Below, piece after piece: positions 1 through 12,900 of a stretch of 64,000 nucleotides of DNA (positions are counted from its first letter, which is position 1; the number at the start of each line of letters is the position of its first letter). The stretch spans positions 11,610,694-11,674,693 of the forward strand of contig NC_052405.1 of the NCBI RefSeq assembly GCF_009389715.1, written 5' to 3'. Both the position numbers and the translations under genes were made by a program. The notes below the pieces were generated by a model that saw only the letters and a program-made list of their open reading frames with translations, was not told the origin of the DNA and searched no databases. The stretch comes from Phoenix dactylifera (taxonomy: Eukaryota; Streptophyta; Magnoliopsida; Arecales; Arecaceae).

Positions 1-1450
1 GTTAAATATTTTTTTAATAAAAGCACATTTAGTATTATGCATATCAAATAATTTTCAACTTTAAAAATAATAAAAATATTTTGAATAAGATCTGTGTGGT
101 GGGTTGATGGCATGGTATAAGTTTTGAACCTTTTATGGCACCGATAGACCTAATTTCTTGTGCTACAGGAACATGAGAATGGATTTCAAAACTATTTATT
201 TTTTCGTGAGAAGAACATGGGCAGGAAACTGTGATGAAGTCAAGAAAAAGTTAATCAGGTCGGATTAGGTGGACTTTTGTTCTTAATGGCTTTGATGAGA
301 TCCTTTTGTACGTGAAAACGAGATGTAGATCGATTTGGAGTGATGGAAGGAATTTGGGTAGATGTGGGCTTTCAATGTAGCATCAAGAGCTTTTTGTTTT
401 CTTTCTTTTATGGGATTCCTGACAAACTCTAGGTGGACCAGAATCATATTTTCTGAAAACTATGATAGATGGTCAAGTTTAATTCAATATAAATTAGTTG
501 TTGAGACAATCTCTTAATAGAAATTGATCTGCGCAGATCTTGGCATCCATGGAATAGGCTAAGTTCATGTCTCCAAGAAAGACTTGGGAAAGAAAAATTA
601 CTGTTTGACATATGCTAGAACTAGAAGGTGCTGTTAATAGATTTGATGCAGTGACAAGGAGCCGGTTAATGTCACTAGAAGTAGAGTATTAGTGGCTTGC
701 ATTTCAGTCCCATCTGCACCTTAATAAAAGAGTCAAAGTTTTGAATAATCCATGTGAGATCATTTTTTAGAGAGGGCCAGAAATTTTTATTTTATTTCAT
801 ATTTCTCGATCAATAAATTATAAATTAATGATTATATTTTAATATATAATAATTAATATAAGAAAATATTGATTAACTTATATTTATTATTTTGAAAATA
901 ATAACAGCATCATCACCTTTCGAAAGATTACATAACCGGCTAGAATTCATGTTATAGATCTATTTATGCCAATTTTTTGATGGTTAGGGAGTAAGCTAGA
1001 TTGACCTCTACAAGAAAGATTTCAGGAAAGAAAAAATTGTTTGAAATACTTTTAATATTATAAGATGGCAATGAAAAGATTGGTAAGATCACCAAGAACA
1101 GGATACTAATGGTGTAGATTTGAGTCCATAAGCTTTTAACAAAGTGGTCATAGATTTGGATAGTCCAGGTCAAACCATTTTTGAGAAGGCTGTATATATA
1201 TTTGTTTTATTTTGCATAAATTAATTAAAATATTGCAATATAATGTAATGAAAATGTAATAACTAGTTTTAAGTTTATATTTTGAAAGTAATAGTAGTAT
1301 CATGACCTTTTTAGAGTTCGCATGACTGCAATCTATACAAGTATTTTCATATTTTTAATGACAATGTCCTGACAACTACCAAAAAAGGATGGCCAATGCA
1401 AGAAAGATTTAAAAAAAAGATTGCAATGGCAATTTTGAAAAAAAGCCACC
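1..1450. repeat. Degenerate tandem array, unit about 0.4 kb
   Basis: Around 470-895, 896-1270 and 1271-1450 the same order of motifs recurs: a short A/T-rich run, a block ending near a CAAGAAAGA(C/T)TT core, then a block reading roughly 'actaatggtgtagatttgagtcc'-like text. The copies are heavily diverged and the third is partial. No coding frame of note is present. It may be an old satellite or nested copies of one transposon tail; I cannot name the family. Confidence 0.4.
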
Positions 1451-3170
1451 ATAGGTAGGTTGCCAGCAGCCTGAGTTTTTTTTTTTTTTTTTTTTGCTAA
1501 AAACAAAAGTATCATGTACGGATATAACCAAAAAAATCAAAAAATAGTGCATCACGAAGCACACGCACCGGGCAACTCCGCCTCCTCCGCCTAGGGGTGC
1601 AGCCTGAGTTTGAGTTCACTAACCTTTTGGCTACATTTGGCTTCGCAATAAAAAAAAAATAATTACAGTAAGTTACTTTTATTTTCATTTGGCTACAGCT
1701 TTTAAAATAGTCCTAAGCTAAGGGTGTTTTTATCCATTAAGAAAATTTAAATAAATATAGATAAAGGCTTTATGTTGCGAATAACTTATAAAAATCTGTT
1801 CTTGGAATGATGATCATGGACATAAGCAAGTTTGATACATACATACATACACACATTACATATTTCCTTTACATAGTTTGGCCACGAAAAAATTAAAAAA
1901 AAAGGGCTTATAATAAACCTTTTCCTTTTTTCTTTTTTTTTTTTGGGAAGCCAAACACTACCTTGGGGATTTACTCTTTAATGATACAAATCTTGTTTGG
2001 TTGGCAACTCATACACGAGTCGGAAAGCCCGCAAGGAGATGAATCAGAAGGATGGAATTGGAGATATCGAGAAAGCCTCTGACTTGACAATGTCAAGATT
2101 TTCAAGATATCAAAATGGTTTTTAACATCCCTACCATCTCTGCTTTCATGGAAAATATCATCACATATACGGTGATCGAGAGTCCAAATGAGTTTCCTGT
2201 CAGCAAATTGACAGGGATTACAATGAATTAATGAAAAGAAAAAGTAAACATATTTAGAAGACTATGAGGATATGACCCCTGTACTTCTGTACGACAAAAC
2301 CAACAGGAGCAAACTACATTGCACATCTGCTTTTAATATATTGCTTTTAGTATATTGTTTCGTATTGTACTGTACTATTACATTATTATATTATATTACA
2401 TCACATTATTATAATTATATCATAATGTACAACTATATTATATCATATCATTTCTTACTATATATTATATTATATTTTAATAATATTATGTTATATTATA
2501 ATATTTATTATATCATATTCTAATAATATAATATAGTTTAATATTATACTTTAATGATATTATACTATGTAAGAATACTTTAATGTATAATAATATGTAA
2601 TATTATATTATATTATACTATAATATATAATACTATACAACGCTCTATTATTATTTTTTGTCTACTAAAAGCGTTTCCTCAATTCAATTAACAAATAAAT
2701 GTACATGTTCCATAGTACTTTTTAAAAATATAATTATCTAACAACAAACAGCTTTTAAGCTCTACTAGTCAAAATTCTACTTCCAAAAACTACTGACAAC
2801 AATCCCAAAGCCTAAATCTCTTGTTAAAATTCATTTTAAAGAACCACTTGAGTTGTGAATTTGAGCTTGTCCCCATGGTCGCACTGTCTATACAAGGGTT
2901 CTGGTTCGAATCTTGAATTGGTGCATCCGAGTATATAGGCATAGTAACTAAATTTCATGTGGGTCTTCCTTTCTCCCTCAAATAAAAAACAGAAACAAGC
3001 TTGGAAAATGTAAGGAAAACCATCAAGAGAGACTGTTCCAATAGGCTGAATTCCATGAAGTAATTAATATGCAAACAAGAATCTAACATGTAAATTGTCA
3101 TCAGGAATTCAGTAGTCCACGATAATATTAGAGCAAAGACACTAACATTGGTGTCTTGCAAAGATCTAGA
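1451..3170. other. Intergenic DNA, no gene seen
   Basis: The stretch contains a poly-T run near 1477-1497, a small GC-richer patch at 1555-1610 and AT-rich sequence. I find no convincing exon or RNA gene in it. Confidence 0.5.
2340..2640. repeat. AT-rich low-complexity tract
   Basis: About 300 bases are made almost only of TATTA/TATAAT-type words. The 83-codon frame read through it is Tyr/Ile-rich, as expected from such a repeat, and is not a gene. Confidence 0.7.
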
Positions 3171-3174
3171 ATGC

Positions 3175-3960
3175 TTACTTCAAAGGGCGCAGGATCATGT
3201 CTACATAATAAACAGTACGGTGCCCTTCATCATCAGCCTGTCCATTGAAAACTTGGTCTATCCGCATTGCACGAAGGGATAACCATCAGCTTGACTTGTT
3301 AGAATAATGAAGTATTCAACAGGAATTTCCAGTCATCAATATACTTAAAAAGTACCAACCTGAACAGATTTATGAGGTGCAAACCATTTCTCTTGCATCA
3401 TAAGAGCCCGTATGATCAGAAAGGCATCCAGTAAATGCTACCAGATCTGAATGGTAAGTATCCTCTAGCAGAAGGCTTCCTAGCTAGCAAGTGAAGGAAC
3501 TTCAGGCAACCGTGCCGCAATGCTTGAAGCCAACACTGTCAACCAAGTCAGAAAGAAGTCTGCTGTGAGAAGCCCCAAGTACGTGCAATGATCGCCATTG
3601 CATGCAGCACTCATTGCAAAGATCAGTACAAGAAATTAGCAGTTAAGTATAGGAATTCACCATCTCAGAAAAGGGTTCTGTTCATGCAGCAGATATCGAG
3701 CATTCTGGTGATGAACTTGATTGTGGAAACTGAAAAGCCAATGAAAATTTCATCTCCTCCCACTGACTGCCTAAAAGGATCCAAGTATGAAAGCCACAAA
3801 CAGCAATAATTCAATACAGAGAAACTCTGTGCAAGTGAATGAGCCAAGAACAATTGCGAATTTGTACTTTTTCTTCTCGTCTATACAGTGTGCAACTTCT
3901 TGATAAGCGGCCAAAAGATTGGATCGATCTATCAAATACAACCACAAGCAAATTTTCAAT
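3175..3960 (-). other. Coding-like segments of unknown gene, downstream of CRM gene A
   Basis: Several minus-strand pieces look exonic but I could not join them. Near 3250-3180 an open frame includes MRIDQVFNGQADDEGHRTVY and then YVDMILRPL, followed by a good donor (GTAAGC). Near 3430-3364 a frame reads HLLDAFLIIRALMMQEKWFA before another donor-like GT. Near 3570-3490 a frame reads DFFLTWLTVLASSIAARLPE after a pyrimidine-rich acceptor. In-frame stops separate the pieces. They could be exons of a gene, a decayed gene, or alternative 3' exons of gene A. No family is recognised. Confidence 0.2.
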
Positions 3961-4613
3961 AGACACTATATAAAACATGCAAGCAACTTAACAATCTGGA
4001 AAAGTTTACAAGCAACACTAAAATGGCGATATGCTGCATATCTTAAGAACTAGTATTTTAAGTTCCTTATTTTTTTCTTTTCAAAGGAGTATTGTCTACT
4101 GCAGTAACAAACATTATCAGTCACTCTATTTAGCTTCATCCTTACATCTTTCAGGAGGAAAATTAAGCGTCCAGTAACAAAAAAGGTCGAGTAGCAGACT
4201 TGCTGAAAAAACTTGAACGGTAGCCTTTAACTATGCTCATTCACGAGTATTTGAAAAGATAACTATTCAAATCAATATGCAAAAGAGGACAAAGCCTAGT
4301 GTAGGAATTAGTCTTGTTGATCAACTAGCAAAGATTAAGCTATATAATTTTCCACAGAAAAAATAAAACTGATTTTTTGTTTTGTTAATTCTATGCATCT
4401 CTTTTTAACTCCAGTCAAACTGAAATGTTACTACTTATATTCCTATATACCAAAAAAAAAAAAGATGATAAAGGAGAAAAGATAATAACTAATTTCTTCT
4501 ACTTCCAACCTGTTATTCACAAGCAAAATGCTGAAGTACGGTAAGACTTAGGCAAACTCATTAGAATCTTAGCATGCATTGATTAATACCTGGTAAAATC
4601 CACTTTCTAAAAG

Positions 4614-7600
4614 TCATGATGAACAGATTTCTCTTTTTTTGATGGAATGATGAACAGATTTCTCAGGCTGGGTGTGTTGGTACCCCGAGTATTTCTCTTC
4701 ATCCTCTGAATCTGTCTCTGTTTCAGATACTTCTTCACCTTCTGAATCAATTTCAGGCCCTGTGAAAATTTCATCATGGGAATCACTTTCAAGGATATCA
4801 TCAGAATCAACTTCTGAACATGAGATAGCTGCAATAATATCATCATTTTCTGAATCTGAAGAATCAACTTCAAAAGTATCATCAGGATCAACTTCAGTAT
4901 TTGAGAGATCTTTATGCAAATTATCATCACTAGTTGAACAGACACTTTCTTCCTTTGTCAAGGTAGATATCCCTGCCTCCACTTTTAAGTGGCCTTGCCC
5001 ATCATCACCATACACTAAATCTGAATTCCTTGAGTTAGGATCACCATAAAGTGCAACATGTCGGTAATAAAGTTCAAGCTCCTTCTCGGATATTGCAATG
5101 AAGCGCCTCACCGTCTCAAGTGATTGCTCATACTTTGATTTTTCAAGTGCCTGAAAACAGAAAGTCAACTCAACAACACTGACAACTGAGAACTCAACCA
5201 TGTTAATTGATTACATCATTACTGCCAGGTCAAAGGAGCCTAAAAACTAAAACTATATAAATTTCCAAGAAACAAAATGTGGAAATGACTGAAGCACATA
5301 CTTTTTTCTTGGACAGTGTATCAATAGGTGACATAACTTCAGGCTGAACATAATTCTTTCCCCGATAAAATACAATTGTATTATTGTTAATAATTTGAAT
5401 TGGTATGCCACCACTCAGCCTAGCTATCTCTTTTGCATATTCATGAACTTGGCCCGGTTTACAGGGCTTGCAGACGACCTTAACTGTTTCATGCTTTTTC
5501 CAATGCAAATGCATGTTAAGAATTACACCTCCAAAAACGCCTCGCCTTCCAACTGGTACATAATTGGACTTTTTCTGGGCCATCTTTTTGACGTAGAAGC
5601 GTTCCTCGCCTGTCAAGTCTTCTGGTTTGGTCATTGGTCCTTGAACTTTGGGAACTTCATACTTCTTGAGCTTTTCAATCAGTAAGGCTTCCTTAATTTT
5701 GGCCTGCATTTGGGAACAGATTGCCTTTCTTTACTTGCGTATAACAGCAACCAAATTTTAATTGGATAACAAACAAAGAGGTTTACAAAGTATGAAGAAG
5801 GTGAAGAGAAAGAAAGCGAAAAACACAGCATCAAAGTAGGGCATATAATGTAGTGACAATCATTTAGAGTACCAGGATCTGATACTGAGACACTTCATAA
5901 GTGCCATGGGTGCCAAGTGTCCAGCATTTTAACATTCAAAAATCCTAAAAAGGGGGGACATTTTTGATACAATTCATTTGATAAAATTAAGTATGGTATG
6001 TCCTAAAAAAGGCCGATGACAAGCATATATTAACCAATCAATGATACTTTTAATTAGAAAAAAACTTGCGCCCATGCCATGATAACAATAAAGAAAAAGA
6101 AAGTAAAGGTGTAATGTCTCATAGAAAGAGTTTAGACACTTCAGACTAATACTGTTTAGTGGTAATACAGTTGAGAATTCAAGTGTCATCCACAGCAGCA
6201 AGGTATTCTTTTGACAGAACACTTCCAGAAAAAAAGTGTCAAATGGTAATAATCTAGCTGACATAAGTAGGACACTCCATTCTTTTGTAGATTTGTGGAC
6301 TGCTATGCCCTCAGTAGCAGGAAACTTCTACCTGGGCTGCCCACACCCTTTTTCAAACCTCCCAAAAAACTTGCTCCTACACCTGCAGAGAAATTTGCTT
6401 CCCGAACCTGCACCTGCTCCCACTCCAAGTAAAAGGTTGTGCCATGTGGTGTCATATCCAAGTGTCCAAAAATGATACCACTTTCAAAACTCTCAAAAAG
6501 TGAAGTTTCTGAGTAACACAGATACATGAAAAGGGCAGAGAAACCAAATTACTTACTATAGCAATAGAAAACTGAATTAACTCTGGGTCAGGAAAGCATA
6601 ATAACAACACCTATTTGGGCCCTTCAAATATTCATAAACCGTGAATTAGACAAACTAAACTATGAAGATGCCACACCCAGTAGCCAAATGGTTCCAAACC
6701 CCTGAAGACTAACACCGTATGCAATAAAATTGGACATTGCAGATCAATTCCACTCAAACTGTTTCTTAATCAAAAACAGAGTGGTCGGAAAAAGCCAGAA
6801 GAACCAATTATAACACTTGACTGACAGCAAAACTATCTCAATAATTTAATGCGACTACTCACAAGTGAAACACAGCATGATAAATCAAGGTAAACAATAT
6901 TGGTGGAAAATGGTGATTGTGAAAGATGGGTGGAGACTTTTAAAGATTTAGAATGAAGATGATTTCAAGGGTTTATTTACTATGGAAAACTCTCTTAAAG
7001 GGATAAACTTGTAAGTAAATTTTAGTGATATGCACTTAGTTGGGAATAGATTTGAGTTATCTTCTTGTTCTAATGAGCAATAAAGGTGAACTCATCATAG
7101 TTTTAATGAGGAATAAAGCTTTCTCATCCCTATGGAGTAAGGAGCAAGGAATAAGCAACCATCATTTAGGAATATTTGACTGGCATGCTCGCTTATTTGG
7201 TGGCTGAAAGAAATACATAGATGACAACTTCCACAAGTAATAAATTCTTTACAAAATTTTTGCAAAAATATGACCATCTATCTCCTCAAGACAGATGTAC
7301 AAACTATTATTTCCTTCTTCCTGTTCCTTCTCTGTTCACCTCTTCTTCCACTGACCGATGAGAACCCCCAGCTTCTTGAGCTAACGGGACTCTGCAGTTC
7401 CTAGAGTTACACTATTAGCCTTTGTAGCTGAAGCTCTCAGCATCCGCCCTTTGCATACACCTTGAAACCGCTTTTTCACCTAAGCTCTATGCGCCATTTC
7501 ATGTACACAATTCCCTCCATTAATAGATCACATAAAACCTTGATAGGAGCATCTCCACCATCAAACAACTCCAATTGCAAGCAAAAGATTCCAAAATTCA

Positions 7601-8350
7601 CACCTTAAACACAAACAAGCTCGCAGCAGTTTGACAGAATAATTAGCCTCTCCATGCACCTCCTCTCCCCAAAATTTTCCCCTAACTCAAAAGCCTACAA
7701 AAACTAGTATCTACCAATAATTGCTGGGGGCGAAAGAATCAAATCCTTCAATAATTTCCACACTCATCTAAATAATCCCAATATAACCCGGATACTAATA
7801 TAGAGAGTAACAGGATGATTTTAAAGAGAATGATAATGCAAAATACCGATCCAACTCACCTTCTCAATCTCATATCCGCCCACAAAAATGGGGGAAAGAA
7901 AACCTTTCCCACCTAACAAGCTGAAATCAATAGAAAAGCAAATCAAAATGCTAACTTTAGGCTTCCCACCTTCTCAATCTTATATTTAATCCTTGCCTCG
8001 GCGGTGGCAAACTTTCCCGTCTTCTTCTTTCCCTTGGGTCTGATCCTACGAGGGTCCTTCTTGTTGGCCTCCCTCCGCTTCCGCTTCTCCCGCTTCCTCT
8101 GGAGCTTAAGCCGCTTCTTGGTCCGATACCTCTCCTTCCTTGGTGGCTCTATCTCGTGAGTCTCGAACCTCGGCTTCCCGTCCGACAGGACGAGGTTTAC
8201 CGAGCCGTAGCTCACACTCCTCGAAGCCCATGAACGGCGATATGGATCGAAAGAATCAAAGCTTTTAAAGGAGGGTAGAAGAAGGCCAAACCTAGGGTAG
8301 AAAAAGAAGAAGATAGATTGAGGAAAGGATGGAAGGGGAGAAGGGAACAC
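4614..8350 (-). CDS. Single-CRM-domain RNA-binding protein (At3g25440-like), gene A
   Basis: A predicted organelle RNA-binding protein of the CRM (chloroplast RNA splicing and ribosome maturation) family, the single-domain type like Arabidopsis At3g25440. Three coding exons join in phase 0: 8350-7970, 5703-5302 and 5150-4614. All have GT/AG borders and together give 439 residues. Residues 1-45 are rich in Ser, Phe and Arg and look like an organelle presequence. Residues 75-127 are very basic. The CRM domain is at about 157-250, with the loop motif RRGVFGG, then LARLSGG and FYRGKNY. The C-terminal exon starts ALEKSKYEQS and ends in a strongly acidic Asp/Glu/Ser tail. The start is the first ATG of the open exon; an extra upstream exon is possible. 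The roughly 2.3 kb first intron holds no gene. Family members bind intron or rRNA targets; the target of this one is unknown. The last few codons lie beside a 16-base duplicated word, so the exact C-terminus is less certain. Confidence 0.88.
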
Positions 8351-8362
8351 AGTGAGGTAAGG

Positions 8363-8371
8363 TTAGGGTTT
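8363..8371 (-). promoter_or_regulatory. Telo-box in the 5' leader of gene A
   Basis: On the minus strand the leader reads AAACCCTAA about 13 bases before the assumed ATG. Telo-boxes are common near the start sites of plant genes for translation and organelle biogenesis. The same element is repeated in the broken copy at 22.3 kb. Confidence 0.5.
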
Positions 8372-8539
8372 GATACCTGAGAGGGAGTGGAGGAGGGGGA
8401 GTTGGGATTGGCGAGAAGGAATGGAGGAAGCGAGAAAGCGGGGATCTTTTGAGTCCCTGAAGCAAGACGAAGCGGCCTCCCATTTCCGGATACGAAGTGC
8501 AAGAGGGAGGGGAGGGCCGATGACAGTGATGACTCATAA

Positions 8540-9911
8540 GCACTCCTTTTACCGGATTTTGGGTTGGTCCGTTCCGGAGTTCGGGTTAGGTTGGGTTGTG
8601 TCGGATCAAAAGCTTAACAAAAAAAAAAAAAAAAAAAAATTCTTACCAAAATATTTTTTTAAAAAAATAATATTAAATTTAAAAAATAATTCTTATATGT
8701 TTAGTTAATTATTAAAAAAATTGGCATATTCCAAAATAATTTATGATTAAGCCTCTACTTTTTTTATAAAAATTATATAAAATATTTATTATGCCTCCAA
8801 TAAAAAAAATATCACAATCTATTTAAAAGTTTAAAAATTCGAAAAAAAATATTTCAATTTTTAGGAGATTGAAATTATACTTTTTCATATTCCATATAAA
8901 TTTTTCTTTTCTATGAAGTGTAGGAATCTTATTATCATGAAAAAACTATTTTTCTATCTCTCTTCTTTAAATACCTTAACTAAACATGAGACATTTTTTC
9001 ATTTTTTTGTTGACCATATTTTTTTCTCTTCCCGTGAACCAACAATTCCAAAGTCCTTGGATAGAGATTAGGTTGAAGTCAAGTTTATTATCCATCATAC
9101 TAGTGAAATGAGTTCCCATGTTAAATACAGATTTTCATTGTTGTTTTCTTACTACAAATTTAATAATTCAAACATCCAAGATTGAGTAGTACAAAAAGTT
9201 CAAGAAATAAATGTTTCAAGATATGGAATGACAGGATGAGTGGAAGAAAAATAGTTATTCAAAGGTTACCAGCTAGAAGAGTAAGGAAATAACAAAAATA
9301 AAAAGAAAGGAAAAGTTTTCTTGGCCACATGCAGTATAAAGGGGATATCGAAGTAACATAGCAGTATAAATTAGATTGCATGCACATGTTCTGACAAGGA
9401 CAAATATTGTATGCTTGAATTGCTAAATTGTCTCGGAATCATTATAGAATTGATTGGACTGGAAGAAACTGCCACCTCATTTGCAGCTATCTGAGCAAAG
9501 GTGCTCAGAAGTTCTACTTCATTCATCACATGAAACACCAATTAGCAAGCACCATATAAATAAAAAGGTTTAGAAAGTGGGAGGTCCACTACCACAAAAA
9601 TTTTGAAAAAAGAAGCATAATATATGAAACATAGCTTTCGTTAATTCTAGATTTCTTTATTTCCTTTTCTGTCCAGATAAATACCAGAGAATGTCTCATT
9701 TGATGGATCTGCTCCCTTCTTAGAGATGACTGCTTGCATATGGTATCAGTTTAGGGATAATCACATCGTTCTTTCAAATACATAAAACTATAATATTATG
9801 AAATATACAGAAGAACAGGAAGAATATGGGGCTTCATGGAACCTCCAAAAAGAGCAAATGGAACAATCACTCCAATTTGCAACAATAATCAAATAATCAT
9901 CACAATTTAAA
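8540..9911. other. AT-rich intergenic spacer between the two CRM genes
   Basis: It starts with a poly-A run at about 8619-8638 (plus strand) and continues as very AT-rich DNA. It should hold the promoter of gene A and the 3' region of gene B. I see no separate gene. Confidence 0.5.
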
Positions 9912-12900
9912 TTATCTTCTCCTTCGCTTCAAAAGAGAGCTAGCTCTTAAAAATATTTTGTCAATCTCATCAAGCTCTTCTAGTTTTACATCCTTTTCCA
10001 ATGAATCACCGATCTTCGATGCAGCAGCAATCTGACGCAAGTGCTCCTCAAAATCATCTGGCGTCCCACCATTTACCGATGGAAACCTTTCCACTGCATC
10101 TAAATATAGAGGCTTCTCCAATTTATCCTCTGTCTCACCTTCAGAATCTGTTTCAAATATATCTGACAAATCTTCCGAATCTGACCAAGTGCTCGACTCC
10201 ATCAGTGATTCATCTTCCTCCAGCTCATTGCTTCCATCTTCTTGCACCTCGAGCTCCTCAAATCTTTCCAGCTGGTGGTCGGAAATTGCTCCATTACCTT
10301 CAGCATCTGGACTTTCTTTATTGATTGATAGCTTGCCCTTATTTTCTCCCTCTCTTTGCATCTGCACTTGAATATCTTCGAGGTCTTGTTGAAGCTTTGG
10401 GATGTACCTTCTGACAGCCCGGAGGGCATCTCTGTACTTGGATTTATCCAGAGCCTGAGTGAAAGATACAGGAAGACCAATGGTTGAGATCAAAATTGCA
10501 AAATCTTTGGCAAATCCAGAAAGCTGCATCAAGGAGGACAAGTAATTCTTCCTCTAGAAGCTTACGACCCACCAAACAAAAAAGGAAGTAGATAATTATA
10601 AAACCACTTCCTTCAGAATGGGACAGAAAATAATTTTACATATTCTGCAGGTTGATGATCAACAAAGTATTATAAAATGAGAACGAAAGCAAGTGAAACT
10701 TCATAAGCAAGCCACGGACATTTCAAAAAAGAACAACTTACAGTATAAAAGGTGGAAATGGCATCCAATATTCATGATTATATTAACTGTAAACTAGTTT
10801 CTAGTCCATGCACTTAATAATCTTTATTTTATTGGCAAAATCACTTACAAAGTCTAGGATTTCCGAAGCTAATTCTGTTAGATGGATAGTCAGGTTTAAT
10901 TGCCCAACCTCATGGTTGCCAACACATCTTGACAGAGATATAGGCTTGATACTGGGTTGTAAAAGCAATTTCCAAACAAATCAGCTGTTCCAGACTTACA
11001 CTCATGGCTATAATAGTTATTCTCCTATGCTTTATTGATGTACATCTGACTCTGAGCCGCACCCCAACAGGCCCTCCTATGGTCGGCCCTGTTTTGCCCA
11101 TAATACTGCCGACTAGAGGTGTGGAGGCAATTTGGAGAGATCCGAAATCTCAAAACTCAAAAGATCAATGATATGATTTCATACATGTTGCTTATAACCA
11201 TGACTATGGGATAACACTTCTCAAATAAGGTAAATATATCGACATTTTACAGCAAGAGAGTAATATGAATCCAATGAACAGTTTGAGGTGTCAATATCCG
11301 GAAAAGAATGGGTGCATATTGATATGTACGCACAGACAAATACACACATAGACACACATCACATACAACACACAAGATCATACATACAATAGATATTAGG
11401 TTCGGTCACACCTTCCAAACAAATATTGAAACTTCACTATTTTGTCTCAAGCTGATCCAAAACCGAGATCAGTTTACAGATTCGGCTGAAAATCTACATA
11501 ACCACATTGAACTACTAATCAGCTATTTGGGTAGTTTATAGGCCATCTATTCATTAAGCTTCAAAGTACATTATTAATATGAAACTAGGATTTTACCAGT
11601 TTTTCAGAAAATTTGAAGCAATTACGTGTTTAGTTCTGCAAAACTAAGAGAAACATAATTTTTTATAGGTTGATTGGATTTTATCATTTCTAAGATATTC
11701 TTAAACAGAAAGATAGTAGGTGCTTGTGGAGTAGATTGGCCTCCTAACGGACTTACAAATATGAACTTTGATTTTGTGAGGTTTAAGCTCAATTTCAATA
11801 CCCCTAGCAGATTTTGAATAAAATTCGTGATCCCTTTCCCATATATTCTACAGATCAATCATCCTTGCGTACAAATATTACCAATATAGAGAAATTTTTG
11901 ATCTTCAAGCGGAAGTGTTGCAATTTTTATATAAAAAGTATAGATTTATTGATTTCATTCATTTTCTTTAAATTTCCATGTATCATATTTGCCACAATCA
12001 CAACCAAAAAAATCACTCTAAAATTATGTGGAACATCCATTGTTTTGATTTTGTAATTCATTACAAGTTACATCCAAAACAATAAAAAAATATAAACAAG
12101 AAATACTAAATAAAGGAATCTAGAATAAGGACTAATACGTTTGCAGAATTAGTTTTATTAAATTTAATTTCATTTGGATATATTAGATTTTTGTATTTTT
12201 ATTTTTTTCTACCATAGCCGAGATTTAGATAAGCTACACATATAGCATTGGTAAATTCTTTATACTTTTATCTTAGGAACAAAGAAAGGTACCTTCTTTT
12301 TAGAAAGAGTAACTCTTGGAGACATTATCTCTGTTGGTGGCTGTGCATAATTTTTCCCCCTGTACATGATGATGGTATTTCCTTCATGGATATCAAGCAC
12401 AATTCCTCCACTTAATCTAGCTAACTCCGCTGCAATCTCGCGAACCTCCTCCGGTGTAAATGTCTTCACCACAACCTTCAATGTTTGATGTTTCTTCCAG
12501 TGCAAATGCATATTCAGAATTACTCCCTGGAAAATACCACGCCTTCCAACAGGCACATAGTTCTTGCATTTGTGGCCCATCTTGAGGAAGTAAAAATGCT
12601 CTTCAGGTGTAAGTACCTCCGGGTCGTGTGTAGTTTCTGATGTCTCTGATGGTTCAAGTTTCTTTAGTGCCTGGACAAATCGCTCTTCCTTCCTACGAGC
12701 CTTTTTTTGCCACCACAAAATAGTCAGAGTTGCAAAAATTGAATTTGCATTTAAATCATTACTAAAGTTATGAAAAGGCCACGTCATCTCAAAACAAAAC
12801 AACCTGCAGTGCAAGCTGCATTCATACTGCATATGACAATCAATTGGCAATCTAAATTTAAATGCAATTCGACTTAGATGCATCATTTATCTTGTTACAG

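Noticed and set aside
4672-5049. Plus-strand Ser/Glu-rich frame
   Set aside because: It is the reverse-strand shadow of the acidic C-terminal exon of CRM gene A.
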